Source of the DNA: Fusarium oxysporum f. sp. lycopersici 4287
Lineage: Eukaryota; Ascomycota; Sordariomycetes; Hypocreales; Nectriaceae
NCBI RefSeq assembly: GCF_000149955.1
Contig: NC_030987.1
Location: 404,003 to 468,002, forward strand
Length of the DNA: 64,000 bases
Direction: 5' to 3'
The notes under the pieces are model-generated. The model had not been told where the DNA came from. It saw only the letters and a list, made by a program, of their open reading frames with translations, and made no database searches. The position numbers were made by a program, and so were the translations under genes. Each line of letters begins with the position of its first letter. Within the stretch, counting starts at the first letter, position 1. Shown piece after piece: positions 21,634 to 33,658 of the stretch.

Positions 21634-23103
21634 TGTGCTACCACAAATGTCAGAATCGTCACGTATGGTGTTGTCTTGCTACGCCGTGCTTCACGTCTGA
21701 TATACAAAGTTGAACAAAGACAGCACAGGCAAGTGGAACCGAGGTACGAAAAGAAGAGTGTGTATCAACGAGAACCCAAAATGTGATAGCAGCCTCCCTT
21801 ATACCATCCCATCTGCAAGCAACGTACGCGAGCGGCACATAAGGTCATCTGCAGCCAAGTAACATGAGGCGAACGGGATAAGCAAAAAAGCACAATCGGT
21901 TGACTTAAGCTCGCGATCGCAGGGAACAAGGATTCAATGTGCATCCGTCGAGATAGGCATCCGCTCACTAATAAGCAGTAGCAGAGATAGCCCCGCAGCA
22001 GGGTTGACCTCTGTATTTAGACGGGCCGGCTGAACAGGCCGGTGAATAACCCCAATAGGGAACTTTGGTTTGGTTTCAGAGATGAGAAGACGGGGGAGAC
22101 TGGATGCCGGTATATACGGACCGTGAGAGCGGAAGACGACACCGGTGCTTCCGGGAGAAGAGAGATAAGAAGAGAAAACACGTGGTGCGATGAATAATAT
22201 ATTAGAAGTGATCAAAGTTCACATGTTTTATGCAAAGTGACATGATGTTGTGAATCGTCTTATCTTTATAATCTCAGCTGAGAGGGACATTTCTCCTTAC
22301 GATTCTCATGTATGATGATGGGCTTCGAGGAGCGAACCCGACAGCCTGGGACGTAGCACTTGTGGACGAATCGGGAAATACGGGTCTGCGGCCCGTTATT
22401 CCCAACGTCGGTCGGAGCGCACCGCCGGGGAACTCGGAAAGACAGCTAAGTCCTTCCGTTATGGTATTTAAAGAAGAAAAAACTATGACTTTTACGTATG
22501 TAATAGAAGGCAAGGGTGCTTTTTTCGTTGCAGTTGCCGTATGTGGAAGTTTCGGCACTTGGGGAGGATATCGGGCCTTGGCTTAAAAGAGGATGATGAT
22601 AGGGTTTAAGAGATAATTCCGGGCTGCTGAATGGGGGATTTTGGTACGAGAGCCGGTAAAAGTGCCGATGCAGGCGGAGGCAGATCATTGAGTTTAGATT
22701 GTTATAGTGTATAGTTTGTTTATTGACGTTGAAGGTGTTGGAATGTTTAGGTGCCATATGGAGGTAAACTAACTCCTACTGTCAACAACACCAATTGCCT
22801 ACATATCGATGAATTGTCTTTCAAATGACATGTTTCACTTATAATGTTTACTCTCATGTTTGCGTCCCAATTCAGTAATGTTTCAGATATTCCGGCTCAT
22901 CTAATGGGCCCCCATGCTCCGTGGTGCTCCGGCTAAGAGGGGCCGGCTCGGCGCCCAAGGCTGTCGGAAGCATCCGCTTACACGCGCCGACATCCGCACA
23001 TGTTGGACAACATTTGACACTCGTAAACTAAACCAATCTCACAACATCAAAGAACAATCTGATACTCAAGACTAGTGACTCCTATACCCGCGCATATCAC
23101 AGC
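21634..23103. promoter_or_regulatory. 1.47-kb divergent promoter region (GH3 / DUF202 genes)
   Basis: Lies between two divergently transcribed starts. It is mixed in composition, with a GC-rich part at about 22890-23000 containing several CCGG- and GGCGCC-type short palindromes. An open frame at 22308-22586 (plus) has no domain. I cannot assign particular regulator sites with confidence. Confidence 0.45.
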
Positions 23104-23970
23104 ATGCTTCGCTCAAGGTCAAACTCAGAGTACTCCCTGCAAGACCTGTCTAATCGTCCACCATCCCGTCGCCCTTCTCAGACGTCGGATGGAAACAACT
23201 CAGATACAAGGCCCCGAAACAGCAACACCTCCGCGCGTGGAGATGTCTCCGCTGCGCCGCAGAAGGAGGAGGAGAAGAAGAGGTCAAGGCTGGGGAGGTT
23301 CTGGCGGGAGTATGTGAGCTGTGAGGTTGACTTTTCGGCGTCGAGGGATCATCTAGGTATGTGCACCGAAGGAACTGGAAGAAGATTGGAGGAAGATCTT
23401 TAACGGGCATGAGGGAAGGGGTCTCGTGATGTGGGTTTGAGAGATGGGAATGCATACGGGTGTGGTGGTTCGGCTCGTGGGGTTGTGTTGTGGCTTCCGA
23501 TATGCACGACAGAGGGGATGGGATATAGTTGAGGGTTGTAACAGTACTGACGTGGGGTTATAGCCAACGAGAGAACGTTTCTGGGTTATCTTCGTACATC
23601 AGTCGCAATGTCAATGGTTGGAACGTTGGTTGCGCAGCTGTTTTCACTGCAGCATGAGGGTCAACATCAGGCATTTGGATACTTCGTCACGGGGAAGCCT
23701 TTGGCGATGACTTGTTATTCTTTCTCGATTGGGACGATAATTCTCGGTGCTGTTCGGACTTGGAGACATCAGCGGACTATGATGAGTGGAAAGGCGTTGG
23801 TTGGAGGGTTTGAGCTTCACCTTTTGGGGTTATGCAGCATGTTGGTATGTATCACTGAGGGGTTGGTGATGTGTGACTGACTTGTTTAGCTTCTTCTGGT
23901 CTTCTTTTCTTTTCTTCTTACAATTGATGTTGTCAAAGACAAGGAGCCTGAATCTACTGCAACTCCTTAG
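23104..23970 (+). CDS. DUF202 (YidH-like) small membrane protein
   Basis: Three exons, 23104-23356, 23564-23844 and 23890-23970, give 204 residues. The N-terminal third is Ser/Arg-rich and disordered. It is followed by the DUF202 signature LANERTFLGYLRTS (about 84-97, spanning the first splice junction) and three predicted membrane helices (about 97-118, 132-150 and 168-192). DUF202 domains occur alone in bacteria and fungi and at the C-terminus of VTC polyphosphate polymerase subunits. The stand-alone forms have no firmly established function. The last exon encodes the end of the third helix and a short charged tail. Confidence 0.88.
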
Positions 23971-24102
23971 TTGACGACCTCGTGCCCATGGACGGAGTGC
24001 GCAGGAGAAGCGGGGAAAACAATGCATGCATTCACAAACTGCTTCCATTAAAGTCTAGGTACACACAAACAAGCCTACAGGTAAGTCCTTTCCACCTCAT
24101 CC

Positions 24103-24957
24103 TCATACACTCTTGCTCTTGACTTTTCTCCTCTTGTTGGTTCGCTTCTTGAGGGCCTTGTGAATGCGAGCCCTGTCCTCACGCCTATAAAGTGTTAGCC
24201 CAATACTAACAGAAGAATAGATAATACACACCTGGCTCGCTTAGGGGCATTTTGGTACTGGATGATCGCTTCCTTATGGCTGTCTGCGCTATCGCTGGCT
24301 GCATGCGAAGCATCGGATAGAAGCAAATCAGACACGTACTTTGAGTCGACGGACATTCTGTCTACATCCTCAATGTCTGGATCCGTCGTTGTTGGTTGAA
24401 GGTTTGTCGCCTTGGGGCACTGTGTAGGCTGGAGTACAGGAGTACTTGGTACCTTTCGATCAAGAGTTTGTGGGGTGTTGACAACATCCCAGCTTGAGGC
24501 TTCTGGTGACAGAGATATGTTCTCAGGCTCGGGTGTCTGTCTCCCTTGAGACAGGATCGCTCCGAGCCTTATCAACCTAGCTTCGAGGCTCTCGCCGCAC
24601 TGAAGATAGACATCTATTGGTTCCACGACTGAGGGTGAAGAGGAGGGACTGGGTATAGGAAGGGTACATCCATGTCCTGGGTTGGGATCATGGCAGTCTT
24701 CGATCTTTTGACTCTCAAGAGGAACGAGGGGAGTCCTTGCAGGCTCAGGATTGTCCCTGTTCACAATGATTAGTCCCTATCGACAAACCAGGCTGTCAAC
24801 ATACTGCTTATAAGCACTCTCCTCAAGAGAAATACTGCTATCCCGTCTCGGCACATTGTTGAGTCTCTCAGTCGACTCACAAGAGCCACCAACGCCAGAC
24901 AAGAGATGCATGGTAACTGATGCAACAGAGTAAGAAAACCGTTTGCAAAGGACGCAT
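24103..24957 (-). CDS. Hypothetical protein with Arg/Lys-rich C-terminus (5' end uncertain)
   Basis: The main coding exon (24756-24232) and last exon (24184-24103) are well supported: the junction is in phase and the tail KRARREDRARIHKALKKR continues to a highly basic end, which suggests nuclear or nucleolar location. The rest is Ser/Pro/Thr-rich and disordered. The best spliced start I can find is an exon at 24957-24881 with a perfect GTGAGT donor and matching phase, giving 227 residues. A competing frame (ATG near 24911, starting MHLLSGVGG) looks protein-like up to a stop at 24778 but cannot be joined in phase through a normal intron. I do not recognise the family, and the function is unknown. 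Confidence 0.6.
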
Positions 24958-25979
24958 ATCCTGGGGGCCAGCTGACTAGTTATAGGGCTTCCAATAACAG
25001 CCAAGCACAAAGGCTCCTCCCGTTACCGACAGAGGGGAACCAGACCCGACCATCTGGGACTCGAGTGAAGTCATGGATGGTCCCAACAGGATGGGATCCG
25101 TCCATGCACCGGAATCACATCCGCCGACCGGGGGAGATTATGGCAGCCGAGCTAGAAGCGAACCCGCGAGGTTGGTTCACAGGGGGCCTGAAGCTACTGT
25201 GGGTGAGGAGGAGGCTTGAAACCTCAATTCTTGGCTGACGATCTTACGGATTCATCTAATCTTGGACAATCTGGTATTTAATCCGAAGAGACTCAAATAA
25301 CGTGAAGCGGTGAGACGGAGGAATTGACCTTGCTAAGCAGCTTCAATAAGAAAACGGTCTGCATCGTGAGAGTGAGAGATATTATTTGGGGGCCGAGTTC
25401 ATGTATCTGTCACCTTCCTCGTACAGCCTGCAGAACCGACCTGTCGGTAAAAGGGGTTCTCTACCGCCAGCCTGGTAGGGCGCAACCACACCAATTGGAG
25501 GATGTGTGACGTTATTGGTTGTGCTGTGTGTTGGTTGGCAACACCGCTGTTTCAGCATCACATGTGGAGAGAGAGTCTGTGGGCAAAAGGACCTTGAAAT
25601 AACAATTCATGTTTGCTTTTTTGGCAGTTGGAGTCAGGTGTTGGTGTGATATAAGTTTGTATGATTCATGTTGAGGGGAGTTTGTGTGATTGGCGTGCAG
25701 CAATCTTGGTCTTGGCTTATATGGCCTGACGGGATATGAAGATACAATTCACAATGAACAGACTCCCTATGCTTATTCTCTGACAGTAAACTCATTCAAT
25801 TGAACTCAGTTGTCCATTCTAAATCAGTATTGAATGACAATCTCTCTTCTCTCCATCTTGCAACTTCACCACCGTCCGTTGCACCCCAGCTGCATCATCC
25901 CTGCTCCTCGGTTGGGGGCCTCAAAGTTAAACAACCATCCCTGGCCCTCGACAGCTGAAACCTCCAGCCGATCATCAAC
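24958..25979. other. Intergenic region
   Basis: Upstream of the basic-protein gene and downstream of the secreted-protein gene, both on minus. Contains no frame with a recognisable domain. A short stretch near 25440-25490 has a superficial tRNA-like look that I rejected. Confidence 0.45.
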
Positions 25980-26776
25980 CTAATCCGCAATTTCTGATGA
26001 GTTCAAACCTTTAGACTTGCAGTACTCATCAATGTCCGAATAAGCATTGGCAGTATTCATAAGATACCATCGAATGTCATCGACCATTGGCAGGGGGGGA
26101 GCCGCTATTCTTGTATCCTTCACACATCTCTTGCTGAAGTTGTAGTCATACACCTGCAAAAACGTTCAATTTACACGATGGAGAAGCTGGGGGAGAAGTC
26201 ACAACGTACCGTGAACAGAAATCTGAGCCACCTTAATTTTTTGCCCAGGTTGCTCTTTTCCGGTTTAATGAGGGCGTTCGAACAAGCAAGCTTTGGGGCA
26301 TCAAGGGCCCCCAGTGCTTTTTTGCATTTTTCAACAACCTAACACCATATTATTATTTACCACTGCCATCTCTGGCAAAAACGATTCTTCTCACCTTGGG
26401 AAAATAATGCACGAGATCATAACATGAATCCCTGACCTATGATTATTAGCAACCGTCTCTAAACCTGTCAAGGAGGGCATCGTCTTACCATAGGACCCTC
26501 AAACGTAAGGAGTCTATTTGATGCTTCCTCTGTGACCTCTTGTACGACCACTACCCGATTGTTGAGCTGTTCCTGGTGTTGAGCCCTTGGTCGTGTAGTT
26601 TCAAGTATGAGATCTTCACATGCTGCGGTGATGTCTCGTTGGGTGTCGAGCCATGCTTCCCTCGCTTTCTTTTCTTCGGCTGTTGGCACTTTCGCTTCCC
26701 AGGGAGGCTCACTATATTTGCCGCATGCGATTGGTACGACGAGGGTGAGGATGGGTAGAACGTGGGCGAGCTTCAT
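25980..26776 (-). CDS. Small secreted six-cysteine protein, function unknown
   Basis: Four exons, 26776-26489, 26436-26395, 26338-26210 and 26153-25980, join in phase 0 throughout into 210 residues. The first 18-19 residues (MKLAHVLPILTLVVPIACG) form a clear signal peptide. The mature part is mainly helical and charged with exactly six cysteines (about 53, 101, 115, 129, 163, 198), an even number that would allow three disulfides. There is no membrane segment or GPI signal, and no catalytic motif. This is the profile of a candidate effector or cell-surface protein, but I recognise no family. The alignment of all four junctions in phase with canonical GT/AG borders supports the model. Confidence 0.78.
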
Positions 26777-27390
26777 GGCGAGGGAGTGTGGCTGGACATG
26801 TAAGCTCTATCTTTATGCTGGAGGATGGACCTGGATGGACTTTTTATAGCAGGCAAGACTGGCTTCTGAGATTCACATTCACGTGCACAATGGCGAAATG
26901 ATGACACTTGAGAAGTGGTATGTTGATTCATCACCCCTCTCGTTGGCGTGTCGTACGCCTCAGAGACTCCCGTTCGTGGAGGGAGCCGTCGTCAACCATG
27001 GTATCAAACGCGTGATAGACTTCAGCCCTCGACCAAAAGCAACGCCACAGGCAACATCTCCAACGAAGTGATGGGTCATGAAAGCTAAGAAGTCAATTTA
27101 GCAGCTGGCGTCAACAGACAGGCGAAGGTTGAATGTGTTATTGGTCTTCCTTTGACTGGATGTCACCAAAGCAAAGAGCAAAAACAGCATGTAGTACACA
27201 GATCAACACAGCATTCGCTAAAAGTCAATCACATCCCATGTACGAACACAATCTCTTCGCTATTGGTAGCTAACCCTCCCATCAACGCCAACCGGAATGC
27301 CCAGAGCAAAGCAAACGCTAAAAGAAATGCCCATAAATACAATCTGATTTTAGAGATGCAAGAAAAAACAGCCGCTAGTATAGTAACATC
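26777..27390. other. Intergenic: promoter of the secreted-protein gene and ERO1 3' region
   Basis: Holds the 5' region of the secreted-protein gene (below about 27100) and the ERO1 3' UTR. Short frames at 26883-27071 and 27152-27478 show no domain. No RNA gene seen. Confidence 0.45.
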
Positions 27391-29300
27391 TCATAGCTCG
27401 TCCCGAAGCACGTTAAGGTTAGGCAGCCGGATCGACCACCACCTAGGACCGACAGGAAGACCGACCCAAACTCTATAAAGACGCTGAACTTCCGACGTAA
27501 AAACATGCCACCTGTTATTGTTAGACTTTGCGTACATGGTTTGGCTGAGAGAGGTATAAACTTACAGTGCCTTGGGCGTGCGCACCCATCCTCTGAGGAT
27601 GATCTTGATAGCAGCCTTGAATTGGGCAAGCTCGAACGCAATGTGAGCCACCGTGGAATCGTCCTTAGGACCCCTCTGTCGCAGCTCAACAAACTCCCTC
27701 ACAGCGTCATCCATCTGAGGGTTCTTCTCAGCCTCCTCCTCAAACTTCTTGTTAAGCTTATCGTTCTTGTTGAGATCCTCAAGGCCCTCCTGCTCCTTCT
27801 CTGCGAGGACCTTTTCCTCCATCATCTGGCGGAACTGCCCAATGTTATGGAGAGAACTGCTGATGCGAGCGTAGGTGTTGAAGAGAGCGACCAGCTCGGT
27901 GCGCTGGAGGTAAGGAACGTCGTCACTGTTGTTATCGAGCTCGAAAAGAATCTTGAGAGCGGTGCCGTAGCCAGCGGTTTGGAGCTTGCCCCAGAGACGG
28001 CACTTGTCACAGCCAACACAGTCCATGAGGCGGCTGACGTTGCGGAAACGGTTGCGGAAGTCCTCCTTCAGAGATGGCCCTTCACCGTTGACAAACATCA
28101 GGCTCTCGTCGAATATTTGAGGGACACTGGCAGCCTTCTCGGTGACCTCAAGGACCTTGGCGCGAGTGGCAGCATCCTCAGAAGTGTCTCCCATACAGAA
28201 CTTATAGTCCTTCTTCTGGAGATAAGGGCCAACCTTGGCGATAGCACGGGTCATGAGCGCATAGTTGAAGTAGACGTTTCCAATGCGCTCAGGGAATTTA
28301 TGCAGACGGTGTTCGTAGCAGGACAGGTTAGGGCTCCACTCGCCAGTAGTCTGGTTCAGAAAGTTCCAGCAGAGATGAGTGCTGATACTGGCGTGCATAC
28401 CGGACATAACACGGTAGAACACACGCTTCTCAAGACACTCATCGTCAACCTCGAAGCCAGTGTTTGCGACAAACGGAGTGTTGGGGTTCTCCTGACGGCG
28501 CTCCTCAAGCTGAGCTTGGCGACCCGCTGCATCAAGGATCTGCTTGAAATCTTGGGCAGCAGGACCGCGGTTCCATCCAGACTGGCCGAGATCGGCAGAC
28601 TTGGGGAAAGAGCTCTTCTGGAAACAATTCTCTCTGTAGATGGCGTCCCAGACCTGCTTGGCCCCATCGCCCGCATAACCAGTGAATCGTTCCGGGTTTC
28701 GAACCAAGCTCACGTAATCGCCCTTTGAGCTCGCGCTCTCGTCTTCAGGAACACAGTAATCTCGCTCGTCGCACTCATCATCGTACTCGAAGACACAGCT
28801 CTCGCCCACATTCTCGCCAAGACTGCCTCCAAGAGGTCGCTGAGGATGCTGGCGCTGTGCCTTCTTCCCCGGATGCTTAGCACGAGGACCCTCGAGTTTA
28901 CCGAGTTCATGTGCACGCCAAATCTCCGGGATATCCTCCTCGTTGTCCAGCGTTTCGACCGCGCATCCAATGTTTCCGCACATGCCATTTTCGTCGTTCC
29001 AGAAGGGACATTTCTTGTGGAAGAGGTTTACTCGGTAGTGCGAGAAGAAGTCGGTATTGTGGGTAAGGTCGTCGACGGCGGGTTTGGTCAGGGTGTTGAG
29101 TTTATCGAGAGTCGCATACGAAGCGCAGGCATCGCCAACGATTGACTTGGGTGAGATCTAGAAACGTGTTAACGGTGACGTGCGCAGTGGCGTGAGAGGC
29201 GACAACGTACATGGCATTCATCACTAGAGCTCTCGCAAGAACCAGGTGCAGCCCAGAGGGCAAACACAGAAAGATAGAATAGTCTGCTTGCAGACTTCAT
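27391..29300 (-). CDS. ERO1: Endoplasmic reticulum oxidoreductin ERO1
   Basis: FAD thiol oxidase of the ER lumen that re-oxidises protein disulfide isomerase and reduces O2 to H2O2. Exons 29300-29211, 29157-27566 and 27511-27391 give 600 residues. Exon 1 is a signal peptide plus the first Cys. The shuttle pair is C-x4-C in MCGNIGC (about 90/95) and the active site is C-x2-C-x2-C in CVGCDKC (about 410-416). SGMHASISTHLCWNF is the conserved FAD-site block. The third exon is supported by a perfect GTAAGT donor overlapping a stop codon, a CTAACA branch point, an AACAG acceptor and phase continuity, and its product ends in RDEL, an ER-retrieval-type tetrapeptide. Without splicing of this intron the protein ends two bases later at TAA. 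Likely regulated by the unfolded-protein response, though I cannot point to a specific element. Confidence 0.95.
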
Positions 29301-31176
29301 TGTCGCTGAAGAAGCTCAAGCGACGAGCCGGCGCGTAGATGTCAAGATTGTGTGTAACGAAAGATAAAGTATGACAGAGCCTTGATGCTACAATCGCCAA
29401 CGAGTGAAAGGCGATAGTAAAAGAGTAATATGATGTAAGAAAGAAGAAAGAAAAATGACCCGTCTTCAAAGCCGTTTTGATGTAAAGAAGAAGCGACGTA
29501 TGAAAGTAAGCCAGCGGCAGGTAAAGTAGACTAAAGTGGGTGGACGGCTTCGGCGGGCAGCGATGGACACTTTTCCTAAAGGGGAATGATGCGACTGAGT
29601 CGAACGGTACTTGTAATTCAATAGAACAAGTGACGTTGCGAGTAAACTCAGACAAAGAATGAAGTCATGGGCTGAGAAGCAACTTGAAGTACTTGAGACG
29701 GAGAGTTTATAAATAACTTGCTCGTGTGCTACGTACGGACATACTGAAAGATGACACGCTGGCTGTTGATGTAGGTACCAACCTACATGCAGAAATGCTC
29801 CGACTTCCGTGAGGCGAAGTAGAAATGATCTAGAATTCTACCGAATTGTCTCTTCTTACGGAATCTTTCAAGTCTACAGGCCCAGATAGTTTTAACAAAC
29901 CTCTGCATTTACGATTAATCAAGGAGGATGATCCTGACAAGAATTGAAGCAGTATGGCAGCAACAACAACAAAGGCACAACACCCTCCCCTGGACTTCAA
30001 TTGTATGCATAATCTTAGTGTAACGGTGTAAGTGAAATCTGTCCAAAACCACCAATTACCAAGCATGTCGCCGATCTGAGCTGATTTGAAAGCATCCTAG
30101 CGGATTTAGGACAGCTTCGGACCAAAAACATCAGACGATCTGCCGGGCGGTGGCTTCTGATCAGCTCACCTCACGGAGGATTATCGTATTCCAGTGAATA
30201 TTTCCAAATAGCATAATTCGAGAGTCACTCAACATTCCCCATCCAACCAAGACCCTCGTATGACATCCTCCCTTATTTTTCCCACTCGCTGTTTCACAAT
30301 TGTGGCGCATTCACACCCATGGCTCTGGAAATCAGCCATGATTCACGGATCCTCGACCGAAACGCCACAATTCAATAATGAGGGCATTCCCCCACGGACC
30401 TTCATATGTACTGTAAATCGATCATTTTGTTTACCTATTATTATGCGATGCTGTATCATCCGTCTCCATCTACTTCTGCACCCAGCCTCCATCACAAAGC
30501 CCATTTTTTGTCCCATCATGCGCTTGTAGAAGGGGTATCACTGAGCAAATCCTTCTTCTTCCCCCTCCTCCAAAAAAATGTAGCCCCAAATCAGAGACAT
30601 TCAACAAATAAAACACGTTTAGAAACAACAACCAGCAAACCACTTGTCGAAGTGCCCAACCAAGCCCAAACACCGACGCGCGACGCGTTTCTGGATCGTT
30701 CCCAGATCCAACTCCGTATTATAACGTCCCCCCAATGTCTTGGTCGTTAGGGTATGGCGGATCCAATTCTCGACTCCCATCATCCGTAGCCCATCCACTT
30801 CGTCATGCAAATTCCCCCATTCCCCTGCCGCTCGGACAACAACTCAGTGTCCATGCGTCATACACAGACATCGAAACCAGTAGACTGGTATATCGCCTCC
30901 TTTACATCTCGACAGGGAATCGCATATCATAGCATAGGTATAACAAGCCCAAGGCCTGCGCTACCGACTGAATGAACGGGGACGTTGCGAACGTGATGAA
31001 CCAATGAGTCTCTTTTTGCTTCTCTCTCTTTATATCTCAACGTGAACGTGCAAACCGTGAAATCGTGAGCCGACGTGGAAACCTCCGTCTGAGCTTGAGT
31101 ATGGCACCGACAAAAGGGTGCTGTGCAGTAAATATGTATGGTACATTGGGGAAAATCTGAGTCATGCGTCTAGCAA
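29301..31176. other. Intergenic: ERO1 promoter and CKS1 3' region
   Basis: The part above 29300 is the ERO1 promoter and leader. The part below 31176 should include the CKS1 3' UTR. No frame with a recognised domain and no RNA gene or repeat. Confidence 0.45.
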
Positions 31177-31678
31177 TTACTGAGGGGGTTGGAAGTTCAG
31201 TGGTCGCCTAAATTCACGTTAGCCATCGGGAGACATGAAGGGTTGATCCCAGCCTTGGGATTGCCACGACAACATACTTGAACAGGAGGATGTGCGGTTC
31301 TGGCTCGTGGACCTCGTAGTGTTCCCATCCTAGACTCTTCACGGTTGTTAGTCCTGATTGCTTGCAATCTCGTCACCCCCGCCAACGATGCAGGCACGTG
31401 TTGGCAAGGGCGTGAAGTCGTACCTGAGTAATGCCAAGAGCTCGCCATTCCTCCTCCCACAAGAGCTTGAGAGTGCCCTTGGAGGTATCGTGGTAGTCTT
31501 TGGGAATAGCCTTGAGCATGGCCTTGGGGAGCTGAACATGACGGTATTCATATTCGCTGTCCGAGTATCGTGCAGAGTAGTGGATCGAGTCGATGAACTC
31601 TTCTACGCGAGCGCGCTCCGAGTCTGAAAGAGGTCGGGGCGTCTTATTTCGGCGAGCGGTATCGATGTCGAAAGGCAT
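31177..31678 (-). CDS. CKS1: Cyclin-dependent kinase regulatory subunit CKS1/Suc1
   Basis: Small adaptor that binds Cdk1 and phospho-substrates and promotes multisite phosphorylation. Exons 31678-31424, 31336-31278 and 31207-31177 give 114 residues. Conserved parts are [20 protein letters not shown], the [19 protein letters not shown] block and [18 protein letters not shown], which contains the HxPEPH hinge and the phosphate-binding basic residues. The start is the ATG giving a normal short N-terminus. An upstream in-frame extension exists to about 31804 but looks like leader. The promoter has a CCCCTCCCC motif about 50-60 bp above the ATG. Confidence 0.97.
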
Positions 31679-33658
31679 TTTGGCGGTTGTTTTGTTGGTT
31701 GATGAGGGGGAGAGAGCTCGAGGGTGCGGGGAGGGGCACAAGAGCTTCGGCCGATCGATTGGTGAAGTGCGGGTCAAAAAACAGAGATCCGCGATTTTCC
31801 CCAATGGCTCACAAGGCGAATGCTGGGTCGACTGTGTTTGTTGAACCTTGAACCAGACCGAGTGAATCTGGATCTCTGCGAAATGTTTTGAGAACGGATG
31901 TCACGCGAGATCGGCGGGAAGGTAGAATCTTGCAGCGCGAGGCTGGGTTTCTCGGAGGCGGTCAAAGATCTTCCGGGGTAGAAACTTGGATGGAGACGGG
32001 GGGAGGGTCCTCTTGTAGAAACCCGGTTTGGGGGGAGCCTCGGTCGCTTGAAGGAGGAAAACAGAACGAAGCCGCGCTCTGGAAGTACGAAAAAGTTTTG
32101 GTGAACGTGAAAAAGAACCGTGGAAGAAAATCAGAATTGACTCTTTTGACGAAAGAGTCAATCGAGATGGAAGAGTATCAGTAAATCCTTGCGGGTAGAA
32201 GTGAAAGAGGAAGAAGGTGCAGATGGGAAGAAAGAGGGTGAGGAGGAGAGAAAATAAGGAAAGATTTTGGTGATGGTGTTGAGAGGGTGAACCTGAAATA
32301 GAAGGCAATGGATGGCATGGGATAGCACCAACGGCGTTCACTCTCGTAGGCGGGAAGGAACCTTGCTTTGATTTGATTTGGTGGGTGCAGGTGGTTACGC
32401 TTCAGTGGCATCCAGTGGTTAGTGAGTGGTAAAGAGGGGTGCATTGGCTTGTGTGGCTTGAAGAAAGTAAACAAACCATTTACCTCCCCAAGCAACACCA
32501 AATAAATCCCCCTCCTTTTGCTTCCCTTCACGAATAACGAACCCTCAAGTTAGGCCTCAACCTCAAGCATGATACCTATTCAGGCAATCAGTGGCTTCTG
32601 TCTAATCATGTTGTTTCTCCTAGTTCAAGCATAGCCTCCACAATGTCTCTCATGTTGCTTCCCTTGAACAGTGTTTTTGCAGGTTGGAGATAATCGACCA
32701 GTCATGGCTTTTGTTTACATGAAACCTCGTCCTTTTTACATCAAATCTACCCCTCCAATTCAAATGATCGACATCGTTTATTACTCAATCTCACTGACAA
32801 GGGTTCTCTATCCAGGGGGCCTAGCTACGACCGTTGAAGTTGGGGGTCGTGAATACCAAGCCCACGCGTTTCCGGGACTTTTCCATTGCCGTTGCCAGCC
32901 TCAATCACATGAATCTGAGAAGGGGTCCGTGCGTTAGCTGCTTCTGAAAGCCAATGCATCTTGTGAAGCTATTCAACCCCAGTGGTGCAGTCTACAAGAC
33001 ACTAATGCAGATAGCAAAGATGATAGTGAAATAGTCTCAACTGGCATTTTTTCCTCTCCCTACAAGCTGAAAAGCCATTAAACTCCCGCACGTGGCACCA
33101 ACACATGTCTCATTCTCATCCCTCAAGTCCTCTTCTGTCTAGTGTCAGAGCTAGCACTCATATCATATTGCAATAATGGTCTCATCTCACATTCCACCTG
33201 GTTCAGCTGGTGTATCCTCTTCTCAGCTCAAGCCCCTCCCTTGCTTGCCTTTTCAAGAGCCGAATGTCACGTCATGTCAATATGCACGATGTCACATTGT
33301 ACTGCGACTTCTCCGGACATCCGGTCTTGTTTTGCGTCGCTTGCTTAGAATCCGCAGACACCCGATTCGCGTCACACACATAGTTGCTTTTCCTCGATTG
33401 GGCCAGTAAGGCTCCATGTCTCGAATTGATCCTCGGTAGCCTGGAGCAACCCGAAACCTCATGACCCCAATCTTCTAGAATGATAACCAAGTTCAAGACA
33501 TCCCGGGACAATCCGCCCGTTTCACGGGGCATTCGATCCGGCAGACTGTTGTAACCATGACTCCGTTTGTTCTGACGTCGTTTTCTGTTGATTCTCTCGA
33601 TATAAATAACGTATGACTTTTGTAAACTGCAATCGGTGATGACATGGAACCGGCTTTG
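31679..33658. other. 2-kb intergenic: CKS1 promoter/leader and USB1 3' region
   Basis: The minus-strand sequence directly above CKS1 is pyrimidine-rich (31680-32350), as in many fungal promoters. The rest shows only overlapping short frames without domains. No RNA gene or repeat identified. Confidence 0.45.

Noticed and set aside
22308..22586. 92-codon frame in the GH3/DUF202 promoter region
   Set aside because: No domain; lies in regulatory sequence and lacks coding character over its first half.
25430..25500. tRNA-like stretch
   Set aside because: Has a loose A-box-like part but no proper B box and cannot be folded by eye into a cloverleaf.
27505..28728. 407-codon open frame on the plus strand
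   Set aside because: Antisense shadow of ERO1; no motif of its own.
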